Made by a program: the position numbers and the translations under genes | Part shown: positions 1 to 12,100 of the stretch, piece after piece | How the letters are laid out: each line of letters starts with the position of its first letter | Position numbering within the stretch: position 1 is the stretch's first letter | Assembly: GCA_019722365.1 (NCBI GenBank) | Contig: JADFUC010000113.1 | Location: forward strand, 124,001-188,000 | Source of the DNA: Lithospermum erythrorhizon | Lineage: Eukaryota > Streptophyta > Magnoliopsida > Boraginales > Boraginaceae | Length of the DNA: 64,000 bases | Direction: 5' to 3' | The notes under the pieces: generated by a model | Told to the model about the DNA's origin: nothing | Database searches by the model: none | What the model saw: only the letters and a program-made list of their open reading frames with translations

Positions 1-462
1 CAAACCTGGTGCTGTGGTCATATAACAAATATAAAACCAAATTCGTATAGTAAAGGAAGTACCGACAACAGACAATCAAAAGAAAATAAGCGGATTTTCA
101 CATTTCATCCAACAAACCTCCAATGCGACTTTGGACCAAGCTCTTTCCTTGATATCCATTAGATTCATCCCAGCTCCATCTGTATGATCTCATGTAAGTA
201 TTACCTACTAACAAGGAGTGATGCTGAATTGAAAGTCAACTAGAGAGATGTTCCTCTGCAAAGCGCCCCTTGTAACCTCTGGCTGTGTCTCAAAAATTCT
301 TCGGATTTGAGGACCTGGTGTATATCTCTATAACGGAACCAGTGAAAGTTTAGATAACCCTAAATGCAATCACTCAACAGCTTTCAATGGCAATGGCTGT
401 CAGTTGAAGCAATGTCCAATCATATAGGTGATTCTTTAGTTGAAAAGTTACCGTTTAGTTGA
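1..462. other. Non-coding flank, no gene recognised
   Basis: No open frame resembling a known protein was found on either strand. If the short coding fragment to the right (463-678, - strand) is real, this stretch would hold its 3' untranslated region. No repeat boundary was seen. Confidence 0.4.
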
Positions 463-678
463 TCAACCACCCGCTTCTGAAGACAATATCGCCAAACTGC
501 CCTTCTTCCAGTACACACTACCATGTTGCTGGCCACTACCAGAAACAGCTGCCAAATTCCCTTCAAGAAAGTCCTCACAGATAAATTTTTTGGGAGCTTC
601 TTTCAAGCAGAAGGTCCACGCCTCCACCTTAATAATAAATGAAAGTGTCAATTTCACCATTGATTTATCATCCCACAT
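463..678 (-). CDS. Unrecognised coding fragment, possibly the last exon of a host gene
   Basis: A 71-codon frame on the minus strand ends at a TGA at 463-465. Composition looks protein-like (residues KVEAWTFCLKE, then ICEDFLEGN, then SGSGQQHG and YWKKG), with no low complexity. The first 21 residues are less convincing: a TTATTATTAAG directly before the GTGGAGGCGTGG codons could be an intron acceptor, so the exon may start near 618 instead of at the ATG. A second protein-like stretch in the same strand lies just upstream (about 690-760, ending in the residues VMVFDSDLPKL and a stop). I do not recognise the family and assign no function. It could be the 3' exon of a gene lying on the minus strand or a pseudogene remnant. 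Confidence 0.35.
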   Translation of the reverse strand: MWDDKSMVKLTLSFIIKVEAWTFCLKEAPKKFICEDFLEGNLAAVSGSGQQHGSVYWKKGSLAILSSEAGG

Positions 679-3263
679 TCATAATTTTGGCAAATCAGAA
701 TCAAAAACCATAACTTGCTTGTCAATAATATTGAAATTTATGCCCAAGATAGTTGCTTCAATGACCTTGTTATGATAAAATCAAAGTTCTTTAAGCTTTC
801 TGAACACTCAATATTTACACATGCAGATAATGATAAGAAACGCTCACACACCCAACCTTAATGTCATGGCAGGCACTCAAGACAATGAGGACCACCTCTC
901 ATTGCTTAATACTAGTTTACAACTCAAGCAGTGGTTAAAAGTAGCGATTCCAGCAGAATCTAGGGAAGTGATTTTGTCCTCAAATTTTTCCTGAAAACTA
1001 AAAGTCTTACCTTGTAATTAAAGGTTATTTTACACATGATATAGTAATTGGCCCCCCTCAATAATGAATCATTCTTATTTAAATATGATTAATGCTTTTG
1101 GTCTCCTTAATTTTGGTTTAAGATCCGTTACTAGCAGTGAGCTCACGGAATTAGAATGCGACCAAACCTGTGTCACTGGGGGGAGGCGGTGTGAGATCAC
1201 GTGTACACACAAGTACACGTGTCAAAATGTAAATCAATATTGATAAAGTGACCAATAAGTGTTTTTTAAAAGCACACTTGTGAAACTCTCATTCGTATGA
1301 AAATGAAATAGGGAACAAACCAGAGGATCTCCTAGAGAGGGGAGACACCAAAAAGATAACAAACCTTCACACCACTAAGCATACTCCCTACATGATAATT
1401 CGATTCAGATCAAAGTAATGTAAGATTTTAAGCTTAATTTCCCTGACGACATCGAAAATCAAACAAAAGAATAAATTTATAAATATACTAACAAATAAAT
1501 CCCAAATTTATGAAATGTAAGTAGAATTAGGTAATTATATAAGTAATGGTCTTACTGAGTTGAACTATCAGCGCTCGAGAAAGAGCAGCCTTGAGAAGAT
1601 ATATTTCTTCCTATTTGGTAACTTTAAAATGTTTCAATTAATAATTTTAAGGTTAGAGAAAATTAATTGATAAGTTATAGTTATACTCTGCATTTTGTTA
1701 CGTTTTTAATTTCTGGCTTCAGAAATTCACCACCTAATTGACTCGTCATCATTATCGTTATGGCGTTAGCTTATCCACATATTATCGACTAAATTAAAAA
1801 ATATTTTCCTTTATGGTGTGTTTAGATCAAGGTGAATTAATGTTAAAATTTATCTTCAGGAAGAAAAATCGCCATTTAAAATTAAAGAGAATATACTTTT
1901 TGGGGGTCGCTTCTGGGTGGTAGAGAATTTACAATGGACATTTTAAAAACAAATATATAAAGCTTCCAATATATAATAATACCTAAATAAATATTAGAAG
2001 ATCAAATAACTATTTTACTCCCCGATCATACTTTTTGTAACTACCACACTTTACAAATAAAAAGTTAAAATAACTATTTCTATCTCCAAAAATCACTGCT
2101 GTAAATTTCAGAAATCTCATCCTTAGATTTTGAAAATTTAACTAAAAAACTTTTGAGTCATTGACTTCGCTTAAAAAAAATCCTCTCTAGACATTTGATC
2201 ACCATACTTTTTGGGGCTTTTCTCCTATATACTCTGGCCGTTAAAAATTACTAATCACAATCAAAATGAAAACGATCACAATTATCCTTCATATAATTTT
2301 AAATACAATAAACATAATCACTAATTCCAAATTTTAAAAAGTCAATTATCTTCTCTTACTCTTAATAATTGTTACCCTAATATAGAACGCTTTTAATCGT
2401 AACAATCTGCCATTCAATGAAGAGGGTGTTAACCTTAAAAGCAAAATAATATGATGATCGTACCTTTGTTTGTCAATCAATAACATGAACTCTGCTTCTT
2501 CATCTCAACTTTATAGTTTTATAAACATCGCATCAAAAGATCGCCAAATCATCATCAAAATTGATACATAATCCAATTATCATATATATTAGCAAAGAAA
2601 ATAACTAACTCAGTGTAAAAATATTGGATTATTCCTATGAAATATAAAAGCCACATTCAAAAATACAATAAAAATCAACTTTGAAAATATATATTGAAAT
2701 TTCAATTTAATCGGGCTTTTATTGTAAATTTTTGAGCCTATATATGTGAGCTTATGTATGTAAAAAATATTGAAACATAATTAAAGAGGTAGCTTAAAAG
2801 TATGAAGAATAATATTATCACAAAAATTCTTCACTACTTATTTAGTACTTTTTGCAATTTTATATAGCAGCTTATGTAATTTTTTTCACTATTTATAATT
2901 TTTTTTGTGGTTTTTTCTTACCAAATTGAAGCTGGATTTCATTTTTCTGACATTTTTTATTTTGTTCCCTTTTCAAATTGTTCTAATTTTATTACTGCAA
3001 CTGTGTTTGTGTTTCTCCAATTTGTCTTTCACCTCCCCTTCTGAACTCTAGTTTTTCCAATCATTCCTAATCATTTCAATTCTTTTAATTCATTGGCTTA
3101 TTTTCTTTTCTCTCTCTCTTGCTATCGTGGACTTCAGAATTTTCTTTTCACATAAACAAAAACTTCTTTTAAGTATCTCGCATTCCATCGCATTTCTGAA
3201 CTTAAATCAAATTTCCCTTTCTATTTGCTTCAACACTAGCTTCATACTACTCCTCTTCTCTCA
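679..3263. other. AT-rich intergenic DNA without recognisable gene
   Basis: Long A/T runs and short chance frames only. The one local structure worth naming is the mirrored G-box pair at 1198-1221, which is listed separately. A pyrimidine-rich TCTCTCTCTC stretch occurs at about 3108-3118. RE1 begins at or near the right edge. Confidence 0.5.
1198..1221. promoter_or_regulatory. Inverted pair of CACGTG G-boxes
   Basis: CACGTGTAC (1198-1206) and GTACACGTG (1213-1221) are perfect 9-base inverted arms around a 6-base spacer. Each arm carries the palindromic plant G-box CACGTG within an ACGTGT ABRE-like context. Known plant bZIP and bHLH factors bind such boxes. No gene start is recognised nearby, so a regulatory role is inference. 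Confidence 0.35.
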
Positions 3264-3925
3264 TGTTTCAGATGTGATAATTCTGGCGTATATTAGAGTG
3301 CTAGCACTGGCCACAGGCCTCATTTAAGCAATCAATATACAAGCTTATATTGTTTTGCCAATATTTATTTAATATACGACCTTTGTCAATTCCAGCCCAA
3401 GATAGTCATACACACATACAAAGAAACTGCCATAAATGCGATTATAAACTTTCAAAAAGCGAAATAACTCTATGGGACACGGGCAGATTCCGAACAAAAT
3501 CCCACCCGAACGGGACATCAGCGATCCGTGAGGAGAGAGATGGAAAAGGTTCCCTGGAACCTTTCTCCACTCCTCCCGGTGTCGAGAAAGCGAGGAGGTT
3601 CCGTAACCTTCCTCCCTATTTTATAAAGGTTTAACCTTTGAACTTCTCTAGAATATTCCCACCTCCTTCTTTGTGATTCTAAAATTCAAGTTTCTCAAGA
3701 CTTTTATATAAAAAGCAAGCGTCATAAGACGAACTCAACAATACTTCCACTCTAAGATTCACTTTTCGAAAATGAAAAGCTCACTCTCTCTCCCTTCTCA
3801 CCAAGAGCGGTACCCTTCGTGTTTTTATGCCCAACCTCGTGATTACAATTCTAATATTTTTAAGAATTTAGTAAACTCCGTGCGAGGAGCCTTTGTTCGC
3901 TCGTCATGATACCTAGATAAAGAGA
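3264..3925 (+). repeat. RE1 5' LTR, left part
   Basis: It aligns by eye with 21640-22230. Shared landmarks are TCAATATA-CAAGCTTATATTG near 3332, the GAGGTTC...CCTTCCTCCC stretch near 3595, TCTAGAATATTCCCACCTCCTTC near 3648, a TATA-like TTTATATAAAAA (3702-3713) and CTCTCTCTCCCTTCTCA near 3782. The left edge is uncertain: TGTTTC at 3264 is the best TG start, but the first 200 bases of the 3' LTR are not clearly matched. The right edge is where RE2 begins. Confidence 0.65.
3702..3713 (+). promoter_or_regulatory. TATA-like box of RE1 5' LTR
   Basis: TTTATATAAAAA is followed about 80-100 bases later by the start of the pyrimidine-rich leader. The matching site in the 3' LTR is TCTATAAAAG at 21995-22004, so the position is conserved between both LTRs. 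Confidence 0.5.
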
Positions 3926-4247
3926 TTCATAGCCTAAATATGTAACTTTTGTGAGTGGGGGGAAGTTTAATAATATATGCCTTAAGTTAAGTTTCTATCT
4001 TTCAAGTTTTAATTTAATACAAATGAAATCACCAAAACTATATGAATATAAATTAATTATGTATCAAATCCACCCAGTTTCGCAACGATTAAATAAGAAA
4101 AGTCAAACAACTAATATACGATTAACTAAAATAACAAAGACATTTGAAAGAAAAGAGATAAGGTATACAAATACATCAGCGATTTTTATTTAGCCTGCCC
4201 CCTAACGCCGATCACGGCTTTCCAACCTCGATTTTGGGTATGATCAA
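3926..4247 (-). repeat. RE2 3' LTR, outer part
   Basis: It matches 14214-14520 well. Shared landmarks are TAGCCTAA, a G-run, CTTAAGTTAAGTTT, TTTCAAGTTTTAATTTAATACAA, CTATATGAATATAAATTAATT, GAAAGAAAAGAGATAAGGTA and CCCTAACGCCGA. It stops where the solo LTR (4248) starts and resumes after 5596. The left edge replaces RE1 LTR sequence. Confidence 0.65.
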
Positions 4248-4951
4248 GTTAGCCTAGATTCAACCTTTGTGGGGGGGCTAATAAGGTTTTACGTTAAATT
4301 ATTCCCCTTTTTTGAGTTTTAATTTAACAACGCTTTAATTACAAAATAATAAGAATACGTTTCTAATGTGATAAATCTCGATAACCTAAGCTCGAATGAT
4401 TAGTCAACAATAAAACAACAAGATGATTAGTAATAAATATAAATGATTTAATTTCTTGTGCAAAGAAAAGTGAAGAAGAATACAATACACAAGATATTAG
4501 CGAAGCCAGTTCCCTACCTCGACCGCCGGCTTTCCAACTGAATTTTAAAGATAATTCAATACCAAGAAATGTTTTGATTACACACAAGCAACTTCTCTCA
4601 AGCCTATTATCAAACACTTAGCCTACACTAAAACGACCCAAGCTACCCGCTAAGGATTTCAACTCCCACCGAATCTAGAATGGGAACCCAAGAACATAAT
4701 TTCCCTTAGGATTTCAAAGTACTACTCAACCTAGAATAGTAACCCTTATGCTTCCTCGCCATTAAGTGATTTTCCTCTACTCAAAACAATAAATGCTCGG
4801 TAAAGAATGAATTGTCACACAACTAGGAAACTCTCAATAAAGATTATGCAAGAATAAACGCCAGAAGCATGACTTTTGCCTGGCTTATCGTTAAATAAAC
4901 GCCGTAAATTAAAGTTTCAACAGAAAAGCTAAGCAGTGCTTTTGAAAGAGG

Positions 4952-4960
4952 CTTATATAG
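4952..4960 (-). promoter_or_regulatory. TATA box of the solo LTR
   Basis: On the minus strand this reads CTATATAAG, within GTGCACTATATAAGCCTC. The same place in the outer LTR reads ATTATATAAG (5986-5995). In minus reading the GGTCTCGAT-rich block comes directly before the box, as expected for a U3 promoter. Confidence 0.55.
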
Positions 4961-4989
4961 TGCACACAAATTTTGATTTGGTGCTGCCC

Positions 4990-5170
4990 CGCATCGTGAC
5001 CCCATCGAGACCTGTGGGTCTCACGAGCCCTCGACGGACTGTGGCAACCAAGCAGCCTGGCCTGTGTGTATCTATCGAGAGGTCCAGATCATCGACCCTC
5101 ATCGGCACTGTGTCCTGGGCGGGTCTCGATCATCGTGACCCGAGACCCTCTCGGCGGGTCTCGATGGTCA
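4990..5170 (-). repeat. GAGACC/GGTCTC motif array, LTR U3
   Basis: Degenerate units of the type CATCGAGACC and their complement GGTCTCGATG recur here. Comparable arrays occur at about 6040-6230, 8745-8965, 14985-15150, 26570-26730 and 33010-33115, nearly all in the same LTR context. In minus-strand reading they sit just upstream of the TATA box. A role as promoter-proximal repeat is inferred from position only. Confidence 0.55.
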
Positions 5171-5596
5171 TAGTGTCAATTCCAAAATAACGATCGCTTC
5201 AAGCTAATTCTCAAACGAACGCCACGCTCATTTGTACGAGACTTAACTAGAATCAATCTATACTAAAGATCAAACATTGACCTCAGTTTTTCAAACACAA
5301 TTAAGTTTAAATGGCAAAAGTCTATACTCACAAATTTAAAACGAGACAAAATACTTCTAAAAAAGAGCTCTTTACAAACGCCTGTATGCAAAAAGCAAGA
5401 ACACACGAGAGCTCCTCGAAGGCTCATTGCTTTGATCTACCAACGAGCCTCCGAACTTCCCTGATCAAACAATTTTGAAGAATTTGAACTTATTTTAGAA
5501 TGAACCTCGAATACATGTTCACCGAAACGATTAGTTCGCCGATTAAACAATTCTGTTATCTTCAAAAATAGTTTGAAATTAACTCATTATTCAACA

Positions 5597-6654
5597 AGCG
5601 ATAACTAAATTTCTCGGGTTAATTGCTTCTGATTACACACAAGCAACTTCTCCTTTAAGACTAATATCAAACACCTAGCCTCAAGCTCCACGCTAAGGAT
5701 TTCCAACACCCAATCTACCAAGACTAGGAACCCAAGACTCTTATACTCACTCTAACTACTCCAACTAAGAATAGCAAACCTTATGCTACATCACACAAGG
5801 ATTTTCCACTTAATCACAATTGGGAAAGCATTTAGTAAAACAATAAGCACACAATTACGAAACCTCTACTAAAGCATTTAATGTAAGATTAAATGGTAGC
5901 TTTAACTTTTTCCCTTTTGAAATTTGAGAGAAATTTAAATGCTTTTAAAGATAGGTCAAAAAAGAAGTTTTAAAATAGAAAGAGACTTATATAATGCATA
6001 CAAAAATAGGCTAAGAATGGTCGCGCGATCGAAACCCCATCTTGGCACTGGCTCTGGCGAGCTCCCCTACTTCGACCAAGGGTAATTTATAAGTCACTGT
6101 GAGGACTCTATCGAGAGTCCGTGTCTCGATCATCGGGACCCTATTTGCATCTTTGCATTCCCTCTCGATTGTCTCGATCATCGTAATTGATCGAGACCAG
6201 CCCCTCTCGACGTGGGTTCCACGTCTCATGTTTCCTCCAAGATAAGGATCGTTTCAAGCCAATTCTCAAACTAAATGAATACCATTTGTAATTTGTTCCT
6301 AACAAATCTAATCAATCTATACTTAGGATTGTGAAACTACGGACTATAAATTTTAAAACCAGTCAAGATTAAAAACCGCAAAAGTCATTACTCTTTTCAT
6401 ACTTAAACAACATATACTAAAGTGTGAGTTTCCTTTACAAACGCCTATACCAATAAAAAGCCACGAGTCTTTGATTAGCTCGCGCTTTGTTTGACTCAAC
6501 CTGAGCCCAACATCTCGATCAACTCCTCCTTTGAAGCACTCTCAACTTATTGTTAAGAAACCTAATAACAAGTTCACTGAAAAGAGGAATTAGTTTCCGT
6601 TAAACAATTTGTTATCTTCAAAAAAGGTTTGAATCGAATCTCCATTATTCAACA
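5597..6654 (-). repeat. RE2 3' LTR, inner part
   Basis: It continues the outer LTR after the solo LTR. It matches 14520-15561 from the TTGCTTCTGATTACACACAA stretch through CCACTTAATCACAATT to the closing CCATTATTCAACA (end 6654). With 3926-4247 it totals about 1380 bp, against 1348 bp for the intact partner LTR. A TATA box lies at 5986-5995 on the minus strand and the GAGACC block at about 6040-6230. Confidence 0.65.
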
Positions 6655-9250
6655 AATTCTCATTTAGATAATAAACTGATTCTATGCTGGTGGGGAAAGA
6701 GATATAAAATGTAAGCAACGCCCTCAACATAAGATTTTTAACGCTTAAGTAATAAAAACAACAACACTCATAAATGAGATATCAACATAATATGAATATA
6801 ATAGCATGACAAGAGATAGTTAAGAAAACATCCAACAAACTACCATAAATAAACCATAACAATCATAAGTCTAAAACAATAAAACATAACAAGCATAAGT
6901 CTAAAACACTCCCTGGGATCATCATGCAAGGCACAACCGAAGACTAAACAAAGACACAACTAAAAACAAAGCATAAAAACATAAAGTCAAAGCCATCAAA
7001 GTTCTCTAATTAATCTTCGACCACCGCTACCCGCGCCGGCAAAGGCCCCATCGCATCCTCCTCCTCATCATCAAGAACGAGTCCCCTAGACCAATACCCG
7101 GAGAAGCAGGCCGGATGTGAAGCAGAAACCGACGCCAAGAGTACCCCTCATCCTCGGTAAGAACCTCAACATCGCCTTCATCGGTCCGAACGCCCAAGAA
7201 CTTTTGTCATGCCTTGGTCCTCTATTCAGATCCCCTCAAAACACGCAGAGAGGAAACCTTCATTATTCCTTCATAATTCTTGAGCTTCTTATTTTCTTTG
7301 AGAAGCTGCTGGGGTTTCGCCTATCTACGAGAAGTTGAACTCGATTGTCTTCAATGATTTTTGCCTCCTGCTCAAACTCATTTAGCCTTCCTCATTCCCC
7401 ACATGACATGGAAGCGTTTTGCTACGCTTGAAAGAGTACTCCGTGAATGATAAAAAGTACCCCACCATCACTATCATCACCATCTTCTTCATTATCATCA
7501 TCCCCATCCGCATCATCAAAATCCTCATCATCATTATCATCATCATCCGAGAACACGGGATCCTCTAAATCATCTACCTTCCGAAACCATTTCCTACCCA
7601 TCATAGCAAGCACTGCTTATCCTCACGACGTGGGCCAGAAGCTTCCCATTTCACCAAAGACGATCACAAGTGATAGAAATGGCACGCCTCATACTTTTTC
7701 AGCGATCCCACAAAGGCTCATCAAGGGCATACCTCTGTGAATAACCTATCATCTCCCAAGACTCCATAACGGTAATTAGCATCTCGCAGGAAGAAATGTA
7801 GCCTCTCGTATTTCCCATGGAAACGGCGCATGCTGAAATACACAAGCATCAGAAGATCAAGGCTTCCTCGGAGCAAAGAATTTGTAGGTTAGAATTGGAT
7901 AACCTTATTTGGATTCCTATCTCGAGATCCGACGGGTACTAAGCGGACTTAACAATACAAGCTGGCAAGAATCTCGCATCCCCTCAGATACAAATGTAGC
8001 ACGGCAACGTATAAACAACCCCTTCTATTATTATCCATTCTAAATCTACGACCGTTAACATCTCGGTCACGAGCCGACCAATCTCACGGAGTACGCCATA
8101 CATCATGCATGATAACTGGGGAAAAACCCATTCGGTGGCAACCCAAAATCGCCCCAGTTCCTCATTTTGTACCCAATATCTTACCATTATATTCCAACTT
8201 CTTTAATGCTAAGCATTATCGCTACTAGGAGTTTCCCTTGAATAACGCGATGCTCATAAAAAAAAAAGTACACCCAATCCGGAAAAAATAGCATATGACT
8301 TACTCCAAAAATCCTCCCATTTTTGGACTCGACAAGATCCCGTAAGCCACAGACCTCCAAAGCTCAACCCCATCATGTAAATAATTCATCTGTGGATGCT
8401 TGGTTTGCCTATCCTTCCGCTTTGCCACCCTTGATGGAAAAATATATCGATTTTCACTGTCGCTGATTAAGAACCCCTCGATAAACGATCACTGCTCTGC
8501 ATCTGGGAGGTTTCCTGGGGGTTCTCAGCTTCCCTCTTTTGGTAGGGATTTGAGGTTTTGGCCATTTGAGTAATGATTTATGGGAAGAAACGCCTGTGCA
8601 ATTTTGTGAATCACAGAAAAATGACAACTTTGGATGAATCGCGTTGAAAATGGCGGATCGGGGCGGCTCAGCGCATTTGTGTCGGCAGGACGCTAAGCCA
8701 GGTCGTGCTCGTGTAAATTTCGGCCGAGGAATCATATATAGTGTTTTCATCGAGACCTCATCGAGAGGGGGACCCCGACGGGTCTCACGGGTCCTGTAGC
8801 ATGGGCTATTTTTACGCCCATCGAGACCCATTCGCAGGGTCCCAATGCATCAAGTTTAGCCAGATCGGCACTTCATCGGTAGCCAGTGGGGGTCTCGGGC
8901 TTTTGGTCTCACGACTGTGCTCAGGAGTTCTACTTCCACGCATTTCCAGACCTCATCGACAAAGTCCTCGCTGGGGTCCTCGAAATCCACACCAACCCCC
9001 AAATACATCATACATCCTCACCAAACTTCAATTCAAACAACCCGAAAAGTTCCAAAATCCCAACAACAAACAAACACGCTTCCCTCGACACAACCGCAAC
9101 ATTTCCGCCACACTTCACTAAAATCCACAACAACCATCAATTCCACTCACCGCGAACCGATGGCCTTTTATCATTTGGCTTATCATCCCAATATATAAAA
9201 AATGCTTGGACACACTACCATATAGCATGGCTATAATCTAAATGCATAAA
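6655..9250 (-). other. RE2 internal 3' region, coding origin unclear
   Basis: This lies between the putative pol of RE2 and its 3' LTR. Minus-strand reading gives broken protein-like stretches: an Asp/Glu-rich block (7460-7560) and an upstream region (about 7900-8450) vaguely like the helical 'putative plant transposon protein' domain found in some plant retroelements. SIRE-type elements are known to carry an extra, env-like or unassigned ORF here, which would fit. The resemblance is weak. A second GAGACC-rich block occurs at 8745-8965. A nested fragment of another element is the main alternative. Confidence 0.35.
7447..7560 (-). repeat. CAT/CATC-rich simple repeat encoding an acidic run
   Basis: Imperfect CATCAT/TCATCA repeats on the plus strand translate on the minus strand to a stretch made almost only of Asp, Glu, Gly and Asn. 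Plus-strand reading gives a serine-rich shadow. Confidence 0.6.
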
Positions 9251-11420
9251 AGACATAAGAAGACATAATCACATACTAGAAAGACAAGATCCCCAACTCA
9301 CAATTCCAACGCGTTAAATTGATCCGGTAATGTTCGCGAAGAGTATCCGCAAGTTGATCATTTATTCCCAATGGGACTCGGGAGATCAATGTTCTCGCAT
9401 ACGATCTCGGATGAAATGATGACGATCTCAATGTGCTCGGTCCTAGAATATCAGACTGATTCTTTGGCAACGCACGGCACTAGTGTCACTACATAACACC
9501 GGTACCAATATACTGATCCCAAAAAGTCCTCCAACGCTTGCTTCATCCGAAGCACTCTCGAGCTGCCAACATTACCCCCAACCGCTACATACCTGCCTCC
9601 ACCGTTGATAACGCCACACACCATGTCAGTTTACTCACCAATGGTGGCACAAGTGTCCAATGAAATGACAAATTCCAATAGTACTTTTTCTAATTAATGC
9701 ATCCAAAGAAAATCCCATCCCAACATCCTGCCCAAAAGTTCTAATTACTGATACCAGCGCCATACTAATCGTCTTTCTCTTACATACCGAAGGACAACTT
9801 TTTAACCGGGCCAAGCATTATCTCTTTGGGACACGCTTGAAAAACGACATGCATAAACACACAAACATAATATTTGCCTGGGATGCGATAAGATAAAGTA
9901 AGGCTACCAATCATACCTCTTTGATGGCTTCAGTCTCATTAACGCCAGACTGCTTCATCCTTGCTGCTCAGTTGAGTATGGGACATGTGAGTCCCCGATC
10001 ACTTTTGCATCTTCCATACTCAAATTTCTTTATTTTGTGCTCTTTCGAATCGTTTCTGAATAAATTTAAGATCCCAAAGCCATCCATTCGGCTTCACTGA
10101 GTCCTGTTAAGTTAATTCCATCACGCTTCATCTCAATCACCTGTCATCATTTTTGAAAATTCCTCACACAACAACCACAGTGTAGAATCTAAAAAATAAT
10201 ATCATCGTAACATATATTTGGACAACTATAAAGATATTTTGCCCCTGGTTTTGAAAAGCTGAATCTAGCTTTCCTTCAAAACCATTTCAGAACCAAACGC
10301 TAAGTATGGAATCTCCAAGCTCTTAGGTGTGCTTGCTTTTAATCCATAAAGCGGCTTTATCTGGGCTTTTAAAATTATCGCTGACAGATGATTTAGCATT
10401 CTAAAGCCCAAAAGGTTTTCAAAACTTCCTTTCACTCATTTAAAAGACTCTTTAACATCCATTTCCATGTAGCTCAACCATATTTACTTTAGCGAAAGCT
10501 TTGTGGATAATACGAATGGATTCCAACCCCAATATTGTGATAAAAGTTTCTTATCAAGTCCACCCCTTCTGATCATTATAACTTTATCAACAAAGACGAC
10601 TTTTGTTTTTACCAAAACAACACCTAAGCTTCATCTAAGTTTTATTTTAAAACCCATTTGTTCCAATAATTGTTCTTATCACAAGGTTTTTCAACTAAAT
10701 GCCAAACTTTGCATTACCACTGGGGACACGAAGCACCTCATGGCGCAAACATTGTTTGAAGGAGACCCAGTAGTTACCCCCTGCAGATTCACCTGTAATA
10801 AGGCGTCCCGTGGACGATTCCTGTCACTCCCCGCCTCTAGGTAAATCCCTTCGCTTTTGTTCGCCACGGAGATAATCATCCACGCCTCATGGGGTTCTCG
10901 GCGATTATTTGTTTCTCCTTGGCACCGTGGCTTCCCATTTTGAAACTTTGTTTCGAGGCCCATCACCCCTTGAATTCACATCCACATCGACACCTAAATG
11001 AATCATCATCACTAATACAACTTTCCTCAACAAACTTGATTTGATTCCCTAATTCAAAAGTTAACATGAACGTGGACTCTCGCATCGCATTGATCCATCT
11101 CATATAGATTATTATATGCTTTACTAGTTTTCTAGCAATCGGTGAAAATTCTCATTGGGGATTTGGAGACTAATCTCTACTCAATCTTCTGGTGTTTAGA
11201 ATATGTTATTTTATACCCAAAAAATTTAACGTAATCTACTAAGGATCTTACCACACCCAAAGCTCATACGGGAGTCCTTTCAAGCATAGCCCAAGAATCT
11301 GCCGATAGTATAAATAAGAAAACCTCAAAAGTATTTTGGCAAAATTATGTCTATCTTATCATAAATCCCTCAGCCCATTTCTCAATTTGTCCTATTCTTT
11401 CTGCCTCCACAACTCCATTT
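9251..11420 (-). other. RE2 pol remnant region, domains not resolved
   Basis: By position between the integrase remains and the 3' region of RE2 this should contain reverse transcriptase and RNase H on the minus strand. I could not align a catalytic YVDD or RNase H motif in any frame with confidence. The longest open frames here look like chance frames. It may be strongly degraded, deleted or replaced. Confidence 0.3.
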
Positions 11421-11429
11421 CTTATTCTT

Positions 11430-12100
11430 GGCGCCGAAAAGTCAGTGTCGGATCCTGGCTACTCCCCACAAAACTCTTCGAATTCTCATTCTCATCCTCA
11501 CCTCCATGATCGCTTCTTGCATGGCTTTGATTTTGAGTCCTTCCTATCTGTTGTTTCTACACAACTTTAGCAAACTCTTTGCCATCACTTTTATTAGCAG
11601 CATAAATTACCCAAGTAAACTCGAGTAATCATCGAAAATTACAAAGACATATTTAGAGCCGCCCAAGCTCACAACATCCATCTCTTACCCAAACAACTTA
11701 GTACGTAACAAATCAAGCACATGTGGTTTGACTAAACAAGATTTATAGATTTTAAAAAGACGCATTTATGCATTTCACAAGCCGTTTTATCATAGTTTAT
11801 CCTTTTATAATTGAGATTCGCAGGTCTTTTACATGCAAACGCCATGCAATTTAGACAACATTTCAATGCTGTATTTTAATTCAACTGATGCCACAAACTC
11901 ACATCATCATGAACAACATTCATGCAAAATATTACTGGCTTTCAAATTAACAAGCTTACATAGTAAACATTGTTCAATCGATAAACTACGCATACCAAAT
12001 GATTTATTAAGATTCAAAACGATACACTTATTGCTTAGAAAACTTGACTCATAATCATTTTCATAATTGACTCACACTAAGTAAATTAAAATTCACGCCA
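11430..12100 (-). pseudogene. RE2 pre-integrase/integrase remnant (copia)
   Basis: Minus-strand fragments match copia integrase: a VVSLGG...YVFVIFDDYS-like stretch lies around 11690-11610 (the D of IFDDYS is one of the catalytic DDE acids), followed to the left by sequence compatible with the VIFL-type core. To the right (11750-12000) is AT-rich sequence compatible with the pre-integrase Zn domain but not readable in one frame. Frameshifts separate every piece. The integrase would have inserted the cDNA copy of RE2 into the genome; this copy cannot. Confidence 0.5.

Larger units (their letters stand above)
4248..5596 (-). repeat. Solo LTR of the RE2 family nested in the RE2 3' LTR
   Basis: A complete LTR-length unit (about 1349 bp) starts at TTAGCCTAGATTCAACC with a G-run and ends at ATTATTCAACA, then the interrupted outer LTR resumes with GATAACTAAATTT. 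There is no internal region on either side, so it is a solo LTR, the usual product of recombination between the two LTRs of one element. Its first TG is mutated. It carries a minus-strand TATA box (4952-4960) and a GAGACC/GGTCTC-rich block (about 4990-5170). A target-site duplication could not be confirmed. Confidence 0.65.

Noticed and set aside
7447..7740. 97-codon serine-rich plus frame
   Set aside because: It is the shadow of an imperfect CAT/TCA simple repeat; the minus strand gives the acidic run in a retroelement context.
8741..9236. Three overlapping plus frames of 93-126 codons
   Set aside because: They overlap each other in different frames within RE2 and the GAGACC array; low-complexity Ser/Thr/Pro composition and no domain.
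10503..10966. 113-codon plus and 91-codon minus frames overlapping
   Set aside because: Neither shows conserved motifs; both lie inside RE2, where pol should be.
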